Positions 27,190-34,985 of a stretch of 64,000 bases of DNA are shown in pieces. Position 1 is the stretch's first letter; every line of letters starts with the position of its first letter. The position numbers and the translations under genes are program-made. The notes beneath the pieces were generated by a model, which did no database searches, was not told the origin of the DNA, and saw only the letters and a program-made list of their open reading frames with translations. The DNA is from Flavobacterium erciyesense (GTDB lineage: Bacteria; Bacteroidota; Bacteroidia; Flavobacteriales; Flavobacteriaceae), in the NCBI RefSeq assembly GCF_018069925.1, contig NZ_JAGPXB010000007.1, forward strand, positions 1 through 64,000. The letters are read 5' to 3'.

Positions 27190-27418
27190 TCTCCACGTTG
27201 TTCGTTTAGTATTCATATTTCATTTTTCTCGTTTTGATTTTATCGCTCAAACCTATTGGATATTCGCATCCAATACCAACTCATAATTTATTTACAAACT
27301 ATTCAAATACAATAAGTTACACTTATTTATTGGCAATAACCCTTATTCTTAGGTATTATTTCATTGATACCAATCCAATTTTTTATTCCTTTTCTAACTC
27401 TAAAATTCAGCTTTTGAA

Positions 27419-28042
27419 ATGAATATTTCTATTGTAACCGCTCAGGAAGAACACTATAAATATGCGCAAGAAATTTGCGATACCATCGAACTTTCAGCCT
27501 TGCTGAGAGGCACTGGTATTGCCAAAAGAACGCCTGAGTACATCCAGAAAAAAATGGAAACCAAAGATGCTGTAATTGCTCTTGAAAACGGCAATTTTGC
27601 AGGATTTTGCTATATCGAAAGCTGGCAACACGGCCAATTTGTAGCGCATTCTGGTTTAATTGTGCACCCAGATTATCGCAATCATGGTTTGGCCAAAAAA
27701 ATCAAAACTTTTGTATTTACGTATTCTCAACAAAAATATCCAGGCGCCAAAGTATTTGGAATTACAACGGGATTGGCGGTGATGAAAATCAATTCAGACT
27801 TAGGTTACAAACCAGTACCTTTTTCAGAATTGACCAATGATCCTACTTTTTGGGCAGGCTGTAAAACCTGTACTAATTTTGAAATTTTAAAAAGTAAAGA
27901 ATACAAAATGTGCCTTTGTACAGGAATGTTGTATGATCCTGCAGAGAAACCGAAGATTCCACCAAAACACGATTTTAATGTCCGGATTTGGAACCGTTTA
28001 AAGAAAATAAAGCAAGCCCTCTTTTTACCAAAAATTTTTTAA
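27419..28042 (+). CDS. GNAT N-acyltransferase, candidate first enzyme of arginine synthesis
   Basis: A 207-residue GNAT protein, first gene of the arginine operon. The acyl-CoA-binding motif A is HPDYRNHGLAKKIK after a beta strand (GLIVH). The C-terminal third is Cys-rich (GCKTC then MCLCTG), which is unusual for a GNAT. The operon has every later arginine step but no argA or argJ, so this protein is the obvious candidate to acylate glutamate. Succinyl-CoA would be the donor if the downstream ArgF' uses succinylated substrates. The fold is clear; the exact reaction is inferred. Confidence 0.8.
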   Translation: MNISIVTAQEEHYKYAQEICDTIELSALLRGTGIAKRTPEYIQKKMETKDAVIALENGNFAGFCYIESWQHGQFVAHSGLIVHPDYRNHGLAKKIKTFVFTYSQQKYPGAKVFGITTGLAVMKINSDLGYKPVPFSELTNDPTFWAGCKTCTNFEILKSKEYKMCLCTGMLYDPAEKPKIPPKHDFNVRIWNRLKKIKQALFLPKIF

Positions 28043-28144
28043 AAGGTTCACTATTAAAAAATTAAAAGTATGCTGTAAAATTAAAACAGCATCTAGAAAA
28101 AACAGACATTAAGCGGCAATAGCCCAACAAAAAATAAAACACAA

Positions 28145-29347
28145 ATGGAAAATAAAAAAGTAGTTTTAGCCTACAGCGGCGGATTAGATACCTCATATTG
28201 TTTAAAATATCTAAAAAACGAAAAAGGCTTTGAAGTACACACCGTACTAATCAACACAGGAGGTTTTGATGAGGCCGAATTACAAGCTATCGAAGCAAGA
28301 GCCTATGAATTAGGAAGTGCCAAACACGCCAATCTTACCATTTTAGATAAATATTACAACAAAGCCATCAAATATCTTATTTATGGTAACGTCTTAAAAA
28401 ACAATACGTACCCACTTTCTGTAAGTGCTGAACGTGTTTTTCAAGCTATTGAAGCCATCAAATACGCCAAATCTGTGGGAGCTACCGCAATTGCACATGG
28501 AAGTACTGGTGCCGGAAATGACCAAATTCGTTTCGACCTAATCTTTCAAACCATTGCTCCTGAGATTGAAATCATCACTCCTATTCGTGACTTAAAACTT
28601 TCGCGTCAAGAAGAGGTTGATTATTTAGCCAAAAACGGCGTGCACTATTCTTGGGAAAAGGCCCAATATTCTATCAACAAAGGACTTTGGGGAACAAGCG
28701 TAGGTGGAAAAGAAACCCTTACCTCGGGAAAACCTTTGCCTAATGAGGCTTATCCCTCGCAGTTAATCAAAGAAGGGCACGAAAAAGTAACATTGGAGTT
28801 TCAAAAAGGTGAACTCGTTGCTGTAAACGGCATTTCAGACAAACCATCAAACAACATCGTCACTCTCGAAAAAATTGCCAGCGCGTACGCCATCGGCCGT
28901 GACATCCACGTAGGCGACACCATTATTGGTATCAAAGGTCGTGTTGGTTTCGAGGCTGCGGCTCCTATGATCATCATCAAAGCGCACCACTTGCTCGAAA
29001 AGCACACTTTGGGCAAATGGCAGCAATACTGGAAAGAACAACTAGGCAATTGGTACGGCATGCTTTTTCATGAAGGTCAATTTCTTGATCCCGTAATGCG
29101 AAACATCGAAACTTTTCTTGAAGACACCCAAAAAACTGTCAACGGAATTGTGACCGTGACCTTGCAACCCTATCATTTTTCGCTTGACGGCATCGAATCG
29201 GAAAACGATTTAATGAACACTGGTTTTGGTCAATACGGCGAAATGAACAATGCGTGGACCGCTGATGATGCCAAAGGATTCATCAAAATATTAGGTAATG
29301 CGCAAAATATCTTTTCATCGGTAAACCAATTGACATACGAGGATTAA
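28145..29347 (+). CDS. argG: Argininosuccinate synthase
   Basis: A 400-residue enzyme that joins citrulline and aspartate to argininosuccinate with ATP. The N-terminal PP-loop (VVLAYSGGLDTSY) and the conserved AHGSTGAGNDQIRFD block are present, as is the C-terminal half with SWEKAQYSINKGLWG. Complete family length. Second gene of the arginine operon, 102 bp after the GNAT. A repeat element fills the spacer to argC. Confidence 0.96.
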   Translation: MENKKVVLAYSGGLDTSYCLKYLKNEKGFEVHTVLINTGGFDEAELQAIEARAYELGSAKHANLTILDKYYNKAIKYLIYGNVLKNNTYPLSVSAERVFQAIEAIKYAKSVGATAIAHGSTGAGNDQIRFDLIFQTIAPEIEIITPIRDLKLSRQEEVDYLAKNGVHYSWEKAQYSINKGLWGTSVGGKETLTSGKPLPNEAYPSQLIKEGHEKVTLEFQKGELVAVNGISDKPSNNIVTLEKIASAYAIGRDIHVGDTIIGIKGRVGFEAAAPMIIIKAHHLLEKHTLGKWQQYWKEQLGNWYGMLFHEGQFLDPVMRNIETFLEDTQKTVNGIVTVTLQPYHFSLDGIESENDLMNTGFGQYGEMNNAWTADDAKGFIKILGNAQNIFSSVNQLTYED

Positions 29348-29361
29348 GCTGCTATTCTTTT

Positions 29362-29472
29362 GGGCGTGACCCTTCGTAAAAACTGCGGGTCGGGTCATCC
29401 GCTTTATCTTTTGCTCGGCAAAAAGCCTCACAAAAGGATACCGCTGCTACCCCTCACGCACACGCGCAGGAA
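29362..29472 (+). repeat. Dispersed palindromic intergenic repeat, copy B
   Basis: On the plus strand GGGCGTGACCC, CGGGTCGGG, TATCTTTTG, a loop, CACAAAAGGATACCGCT and CCCTCACGCA recur in the same order as in copy A (7984-8074, opposite strand). It lies inside the arginine operon between argG and argC and has no coding potential. Confidence 0.7.
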
Positions 29473-29540
29473 TACAACAATACATTTACATCGCTACAAG
29501 AATCAAATAGGCAACAATGCCAAGGACAAAAAATAGAATT

Positions 29541-30518
29541 ATGATAACAATTGGAATTATAGGAGGATCAGGCTATACAGCTGGCGAACTCATTCGTATT
29601 TTACTATACCATCCGTACGCTACTATCGATTTTGTTTACAGCACCACAAATGCAGGCAAACCAATTTCAGTAGCGCACCATGATTTATTAGGCGATACTG
29701 ATTTGCATTTTACCAATGTCATAAATCCAAACGTCAACGTAGTTTTTTTATGCCTCGGACATGGCAAGTCAAAAGCTTTTCTTGAAGGCAATCAATTTGC
29801 AAATCATACCAAAATAATCGATTTAGGTAATGATTTTAGATTGCACGATGATCAAAAATTTCAAAACAAAAACTTTGTTTACGGACTACCTGAATTGCAA
29901 AAAAGCAAAATTAAAACTGCCAATTACATTGCAAATCCAGGTTGTTTTGCTACCGCAATTCAACTTGCCTTATTGCCTTTGGCGCAAGCCAATCAAATTA
30001 CAACCGAAGTGCATATTAACGCCACAACGGGAAGCACAGGCGCTGGTGTAAGTCCATCAGAAACAAGTCATTTCAGCTGGAGAAACAACAACATGTCGCA
30101 CTACAAAGCTTTTGAACATCAACATCTTGCAGAAATCAATCAAAGTATAGCTTCATTACAAGAAAATTTCAGTCAAGAGCTTCTTTTTATTCCCAATCGC
30201 GGAGATTTTCCACGCGGAATATTTGCAACGTTGTACACCCATTGCACTAAAAGTTTAGAAGAAATAGTAGCACAATACGAAGCCTTTTATAAAGAACACC
30301 CATTTGTTACCATCACCACAACCAACATCAACATGAAGCAAGTGGTACAAACCAACAAATGCATTATCAGTTTAATGAAAAAGGGCGACCGACTATTAAT
30401 CACCTCTATTATTGACAATCTTGTAAAAGGAGCCTCAGGACAAGCCATTCAAAATATGAATTTAATGTTTGGCCTTAATGAAACAACTGGTTTACAATTA
30501 AAACCATCAGGATTCTAA
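29541..30518 (+). CDS. argC: N-acyl-gamma-glutamyl-phosphate reductase
   Basis: A 325-residue NADPH-dependent reductase that turns N-acyl-glutamyl phosphate into the semialdehyde. The Rossmann motif is IGIIGGSGYTAGELIRIL and the catalytic Cys is in YIANPGCFATA. The INATTGSTGAG block is also present. An ATG at 29517 would add eight residues not typical of ArgC; the ATG at 29541 starts MITIGIIGG as expected. Third gene of the arginine operon. Confidence 0.93.
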   Translation: MITIGIIGGSGYTAGELIRILLYHPYATIDFVYSTTNAGKPISVAHHDLLGDTDLHFTNVINPNVNVVFLCLGHGKSKAFLEGNQFANHTKIIDLGNDFRLHDDQKFQNKNFVYGLPELQKSKIKTANYIANPGCFATAIQLALLPLAQANQITTEVHINATTGSTGAGVSPSETSHFSWRNNNMSHYKAFEHQHLAEINQSIASLQENFSQELLFIPNRGDFPRGIFATLYTHCTKSLEEIVAQYEAFYKEHPFVTITTTNINMKQVVQTNKCIISLMKKGDRLLITSIIDNLVKGASGQAIQNMNLMFGLNETTGLQLKPSGF

Positions 30519-30605
30519 AAAAATCATAAGATTGATGGATTTAAAATTTTATACAAAACTAAATTTTTGAATTCTTAAATCTTTAAATCTTTAAATTTAA
30601 ACAAA

Positions 30606-31751
30606 ATGAACTTATTCGACGTTTACCCATTATATCCAATTACTCCCGTAAAAGCCTTAGATTGCATCATCACTGACGACAAAGGAATTGAATATTTAGA
30701 TTTATATTCTGGCCACGGAGTGATTTCTATTGGCCACAGCCAACCAGAATATGTTGCCAAAGTTAGCGCACAGCTTGCTCAATTGAGTTTTTATTCAAAT
30801 GCCATTCAAAATCCACTACAAGTTGAATTAGCTGAAAAACTCGGTCAAATGTCTGGCTATACGGATTACAGCCTATTTTTATGCAGCTCTGGTGCCGAAG
30901 CAAACGAGAACGCTTTAAAAATGGCTTCTTTTCATACGCAAAAGTCTAGAATTATTTCGTTTGACAACGCTTTTCACGGACGCACATCAGCAGCCGTAGC
31001 TACTACCGATAACAAAAAAATTGTAGCACCAATTAATGCGCAACAAGTGGTTACTTTTTTACCACTCAACCAAATCGAACTTGTTGAAGCCGAATTAGCC
31101 AAAGGCGATGTTGCAGGCGTAATTATCGAGCCAATTCAGGGAGTTGGTGGACTTGACCAAGGAACCACGGCCTTTTTTCAAGCCTTAGAAAAAGCTTGCA
31201 AAGCACATGATGTGGTTTTAATTTTAGATGAAGTACAATCAGGTTTTGGACGTAGCGGTAAATTTTTCGCACATCAGTTTCATGGTATTCAACCTGATAT
31301 CATTTGCATGGCAAAAGGTATGGGCAACGGTTTTCCTATTGGCGGAATTTTAATAGCACCACATTTTAAAGCGAGCTATGGTTTGCTTGGGACTACTTTT
31401 GGAGGCAGTCATTTGGCTTGTGCAGCTAGTATTGCCGTTTTAGACATCATCGAAAAGCAGCATTTAATGCAAAATGCGCAAAAAGTCGAAGCTTACTTTA
31501 TGGAAGCCATCAAGGTTATTCCAGAAATCATCAAAGTAAAAGGACGCGGCTTAATGCTTGGTGTAGAGTTCGATTTTGATGTAAACGACTTGAGAAAGAA
31601 AATGATCATCGAAAAACACATTTTCACCGGAGGATCAAGCAATAAAAACATATTGCGCATTTTACCACCTCTTACAATTACAACTGCTGCAATAGATACT
31701 TTTATCAAAGCGCTTAAAGAATCATTAGTAGAATTAAAACAATTAGGATAA
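30606..31751 (+). CDS. argD: N-acylornithine aminotransferase
   Basis: A 381-residue class III PLP aminotransferase that converts N-acyl-glutamate semialdehyde to N-acylornithine using glutamate. Motifs: SGAEANENALKMA, the ILDEVQSGFGR block with the PLP-contacting Asp, and the Schiff-base Lys in CMAKGMGNGFPIGG. Slightly shorter than many ArgD enzymes but complete. It follows argC by 87 bp of AT-rich sequence containing AAATCTTT repeats. Confidence 0.93.
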   Translation: MNLFDVYPLYPITPVKALDCIITDDKGIEYLDLYSGHGVISIGHSQPEYVAKVSAQLAQLSFYSNAIQNPLQVELAEKLGQMSGYTDYSLFLCSSGAEANENALKMASFHTQKSRIISFDNAFHGRTSAAVATTDNKKIVAPINAQQVVTFLPLNQIELVEAELAKGDVAGVIIEPIQGVGGLDQGTTAFFQALEKACKAHDVVLILDEVQSGFGRSGKFFAHQFHGIQPDIICMAKGMGNGFPIGGILIAPHFKASYGLLGTTFGGSHLACAASIAVLDIIEKQHLMQNAQKVEAYFMEAIKVIPEIIKVKGRGLMLGVEFDFDVNDLRKKMIIEKHIFTGGSSNKNILRILPPLTITTAAIDTFIKALKESLVELKQLG

Positions 31752-31842
31752 ATTGATTACGTATATTACTTAAAGTAAACAATTACCTTAAATCAATACA
31801 TTGCACAACAAATCGATTTTAAAAAATTAAATCAATTGTACC

Positions 31843-32784
31843 ATGAATTACACTTCAATTAAAGACATAGATAATTTGGACCAATGGGTTCAACAAGCCA
31901 TAAAAATCAAGAAAAAGCCTTTAAAGAATAAAAAACTAGGAAAAAATAAAACCTTAGTAATGTTGTTTTTTAACCCAAGCCTTCGTACCCGTTTGAGTAC
32001 GCAAAAAGCAGCCTTAAACCTTGGCATGAATGTTATGGTGATGAACTTTGGCAGCGAAGGTTGGACACTTGAGTACGAAGATGGCGCTATAATGAATTCT
32101 GGTTCGTCAGAGCATATCAAAGAAGCCGCAGCCGTGGTTTCACAATACTGTGATATTATTGCTGTACGTGCATTTGCGGGATTGCAAGACAAAGAAAAAG
32201 ACAATGCCGAAACAGTAATGTCGGGCTTTTTAAAATACGCTACAGTTCCTGTTGTCAATATGGAAGGTGCTACTGGTCATCCGCTACAAGCTTTGGCCGA
32301 TGCCATCACGATTGCCGAGTACAAAACAAAAGCTCGACCCAAAGTAGTACTCACTTGGGCACCACATCCTAAAGCTTTGCCTCAAGCCGTAGCCAATTCT
32401 TTTGTAGAAATGATGCAGTTACAAGATGCCGAGTTTGTAATCACTCATCCGAAAGGCTATGAGCTTAATCCCGAAATCACAAAAGATTCGCACATTGAAT
32501 ACGATCAAGACAAAGCATTTGAAAATGCTGATTTTATTTACGCCAAAAACTGGAGCAATTACAACGAATACGGTCAAATTACAAATTCAGACCCAAATTG
32601 GACAGTTACGGCCGAAAAAATGAAACTGACCAACAACGCTAAATTCATGCATTGTTTGCCAGTACGTAGAAATGTAATTGTCACTGATGAAGTACTTGAC
32701 GGTCCCAATTCTGTTGTAATTGAACAAGCCAATAATAGAACCTATTCTGCGCAATTGGTCTTGCAAAAAATATTAAAAAAATAA
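31843..32784 (+). CDS. argF': N-succinylornithine (N-acylornithine) carbamoyltransferase
   Basis: A 313-residue transcarbamylase of the Bacteroidetes N-acylornithine type. The carbamoyl-phosphate motif is NPSLRTRLSTQ (44-54), with MEGATGHPLQALAD, WAPHPKALPQAV and FMHCLPVRRN. Known: Xanthomonas acetylornithine enzyme has Glu92 and Bacteroides fragilis succinylornithine enzyme has Pro90 at the specificity position. Here the aligned residue is Ser89 (in SGSSEH). As I recall, changing Glu92 to Ser in the Xanthomonas enzyme switches it to succinylornithine, so I predict succinylornithine as substrate. Fifth gene of the arginine operon. Confidence 0.9.
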   Translation: MNYTSIKDIDNLDQWVQQAIKIKKKPLKNKKLGKNKTLVMLFFNPSLRTRLSTQKAALNLGMNVMVMNFGSEGWTLEYEDGAIMNSGSSEHIKEAAAVVSQYCDIIAVRAFAGLQDKEKDNAETVMSGFLKYATVPVVNMEGATGHPLQALADAITIAEYKTKARPKVVLTWAPHPKALPQAVANSFVEMMQLQDAEFVITHPKGYELNPEITKDSHIEYDQDKAFENADFIYAKNWSNYNEYGQITNSDPNWTVTAEKMKLTNNAKFMHCLPVRRNVIVTDEVLDGPNSVVIEQANNRTYSAQLVLQKILKK

Positions 32785-32859
32785 GGCATTGAGATGCAAA
32801 GTTCTAAGGCCATAAGTCCTCAGACGGTTTGTATCTCATCGCCTCAGAACCTTTTTTAA

Positions 32860-33645
32860 ATGGAAAATAAAAAACCGATCACGATAATAAAAATTGGTGG
32901 CAATGTCATTGACAATCCAACCGAATTAGCGCTGTTTTTAAACGATTTCGCAAACATGGAAGGGTTTAAATTACTAGTTCACGGTGGCGGAAAATCAGCT
33001 ACTAAAATGGCTGAGAGCATTGGCTTAACTCCTGTTTTAATTGATGGACGACGTATCACTGATGCCGCAATGCTTGATGTTGCCGTAATGATTTATGCAG
33101 GCCAAATCAATAAAAACATTGTGGCACAGTTGCAAGCCAACCAAATCAACGCAATGGGATTTACCGGTGCTGATGGGAATTTGATCCAATCACAAAAAAG
33201 AAATCACCCCACTATTGATTACGGCTTTGTCGGCGATGTCACCCATGTAAATTCGAGTTTGCTACAAATACTAGTAAATACCGGAATTGTACCTGTTTTT
33301 TGCGCCATAACGCATGATAAGCAAGGGCAATTACTTAATACGAATGCTGATACTATTGCTAGTGAATTGGCTATTGCACTTTCATCTCATTTTGAGGTAA
33401 CTTTAAATTACTGTTTTGAAAAAGCAGGCGTTCTATCTGATAGCAATGATGATAATTCGGTAATCGAACATCTAAACGCAAGCTTGTATGCCAACTTAAA
33501 ACAAAAAGGCGCCATACATTCAGGCATGATTCCAAAACTTGATAATTGTTTCAATAGCTTAAAACAAGGTGTACAAAGCATCAAAATTGGCCAACGCCAA
33601 ATGTTACAAAACAACAAAACCATTTGTACCACTATTAACTTATAA
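32860..33645 (+). CDS. argB: N-acylglutamate kinase
   Basis: A 261-residue amino-acid-kinase-fold enzyme that phosphorylates N-acetyl- or N-succinyl-glutamate. Motifs: IIKIGGNVIDN at the N-terminus, VHGGGKSATKM for the phosphate loop, INAMGFTGADGN, and the C-terminal SGMIPKLDNC. Full family length. The 74-bp spacer after argF' contains an imperfect inverted repeat (GTTCTAAGGC / GCCTCAGAAC). Confidence 0.93.
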   Translation: MENKKPITIIKIGGNVIDNPTELALFLNDFANMEGFKLLVHGGGKSATKMAESIGLTPVLIDGRRITDAAMLDVAVMIYAGQINKNIVAQLQANQINAMGFTGADGNLIQSQKRNHPTIDYGFVGDVTHVNSSLLQILVNTGIVPVFCAITHDKQGQLLNTNADTIASELAIALSSHFEVTLNYCFEKAGVLSDSNDDNSVIEHLNASLYANLKQKGAIHSGMIPKLDNCFNSLKQGVQSIKIGQRQMLQNNKTICTTINL

Positions 33646-33723
33646 ACCACCAAGGAACTGTACTATTTACAATTTATTGAAACCTTTTACCGTTCCTAAC
33701 CCATATTTGTGGCAACCCAACTT

Positions 33724-34794
33724 ATGAAAAACACAGCACAACTTACACAAGAGGCCATCAGTTTGCTCAAAGCACTCATCGCAACACCTTCTTTTTCCAG
33801 TGAAGAGCAGCAAACCGCATTATTGATTGAAAATTGGTTTCGCACCAATGCCATTCCTTTTGAGCGCGAAAACAATAATATTTGGGCCTACAATCGCTTT
33901 TTTGATGCATCAAAACCAACCTTACTGCTCAATTCACATCATGATACGGTAAAACCCAATCAAGGTTACACCCTCGATCCATTTGAGCCAATCGAACAAG
34001 AGGGCAAGCTTTTTGGCTTAGGTAGCAATGATGCTGGAGGTTGCTTGGTATCGTTATTGGCTACTTTTACACATTTTTTCCCACTTGAAAATTTACCATA
34101 CAATTTAGTAATGGTAGCTTCGGCAGAAGAAGAAAGCAGCGGGAAAAATGGTTTAAACAGCGTTTTGCAACACTTACCTGAGCTAGACTGCGCCATTGTG
34201 GGCGAGCCAACTTTGATGCAACTAGCCGTTGCCGAAAAAGGATTATTAGTGCTTGATGTAGTCGTTAAAGGTACCGCGAGCCATGCCGCACATCACAATC
34301 CGGATAACGCGATTTACAACGCCATTCCGGTTATCGAGTGGTTTAACAGTTTTCAATTCGATAAAGTTTCAGAAGTTCTTGGGCCGGTTAAAATGACGGT
34401 AACGCAAATCAATGCAGGCAAACAACACAACGTAGTTCCCGCCGAATGCCATTTGGTGGTCGATATTCGAGTAAATGATTGCTACAGCAATGAAGAGATT
34501 TTACAAACCATAGCAGCACATCTTACAGCGCAAGTTACCCCAAGATCCATGCACCTCAACGCCTCGTCTATTTCTTTAAATCACGGGCTAGTTCAGGCAG
34601 GAGTTGCGCTAGGCCGAACAACATATGGCTCTCCTACCCTTTCTGATCAGTCGGTTTTGAGTTGCCAATCTTTAAAACTTGGTCCTGGCGATACACTGCG
34701 GTCACACTCTGCTAACGAATTTATATACCTCAACGAAATCGAAAAAGGAATTCAATTGTACATTCAAATCCTAAGCGATTTTTTTAGGAGCTAA
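33724..34794 (+). CDS. argE: M20 family N-acylornithine/N-acylcitrulline deacylase
   Basis: A 356-residue zinc peptidase of the M20/ArgE family. Metal and catalytic residues appear in NSHHDTVKPN, GSNDAGGCLVS, the catalytic SAEEESSG and the CAIVGEPT block. The C-terminal region has LGPGDTLRSHSANEF. In pathways with an N-acylornithine transcarbamylase this enzyme removes the acyl group from N-acylcitrulline rather than from N-acylornithine. A GTG at 33709 is in frame, but the ATG at 33724 (MKNTAQLTQ) fits better. Seventh gene of the operon. Confidence 0.9.
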   Translation: MKNTAQLTQEAISLLKALIATPSFSSEEQQTALLIENWFRTNAIPFERENNNIWAYNRFFDASKPTLLLNSHHDTVKPNQGYTLDPFEPIEQEGKLFGLGSNDAGGCLVSLLATFTHFFPLENLPYNLVMVASAEEESSGKNGLNSVLQHLPELDCAIVGEPTLMQLAVAEKGLLVLDVVVKGTASHAAHHNPDNAIYNAIPVIEWFNSFQFDKVSEVLGPVKMTVTQINAGKQHNVVPAECHLVVDIRVNDCYSNEEILQTIAAHLTAQVTPRSMHLNASSISLNHGLVQAGVALGRTTYGSPTLSDQSVLSCQSLKLGPGDTLRSHSANEFIYLNEIEKGIQLYIQILSDFFRS

Positions 34795-34910
34795 TCCTGC
34801 TATCCTTTGCAATCTTTCTTGGCGAACCCCGCCATAAAAGGATTTTCACTTTAAACGGAGTTCACTGAACTCCTCTGAAAATAGAAATCAAGTGAAGTAA
34901 TCAGGGCTAC
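34795..34910 (+). repeat. Dispersed palindromic repeat, degenerate copy C
   Basis: The argE-argH spacer begins TCCTGCTATCC and continues with ATCTTT, AAAAGGAT and an ending ATCAGGGCTA, blocks also seen at 44236-44296 (copy D). Inside it a hairpin GGAGTTCA/TGAACTCC (34857-34873) is nested in TTTTCA/TGAAAA. Confidence 0.45.
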
Positions 34911-34985
34911 AAACAACACAAATAAAAACCTATTTTACCTTTTCAACCACAAAATCGAAACGGTAAATATGAAACAAAAACGAAT

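Larger units (their letters stand above)
27013..27418 (+). other. Long structured 5' leader of the arginine operon
   Basis: No long gene fits here. After the -7 element there is a 27-codon frame (27106-27189), a perfect ACTTCG-CC-CGAAGT hairpin inside it (27159-27172), and a second perfect hairpin, TATTGGAT/ATCCAATA, at 27257-27278. The rest is AT-rich up to the GNAT gene start. The arrangement suggests cis-regulation of the arginine genes, such as attenuation; this is inferred. I do not recognise a known riboswitch. Confidence 0.4.

Noticed and set aside
27234..27422. A 62-codon frame between the arginine leader and the GNAT gene
   Set aside because: Low-complexity composition (Ile, Tyr, Asn, Thr) from AT-rich leader DNA, no recognisable motif, and it overlaps the GNAT start out of frame.
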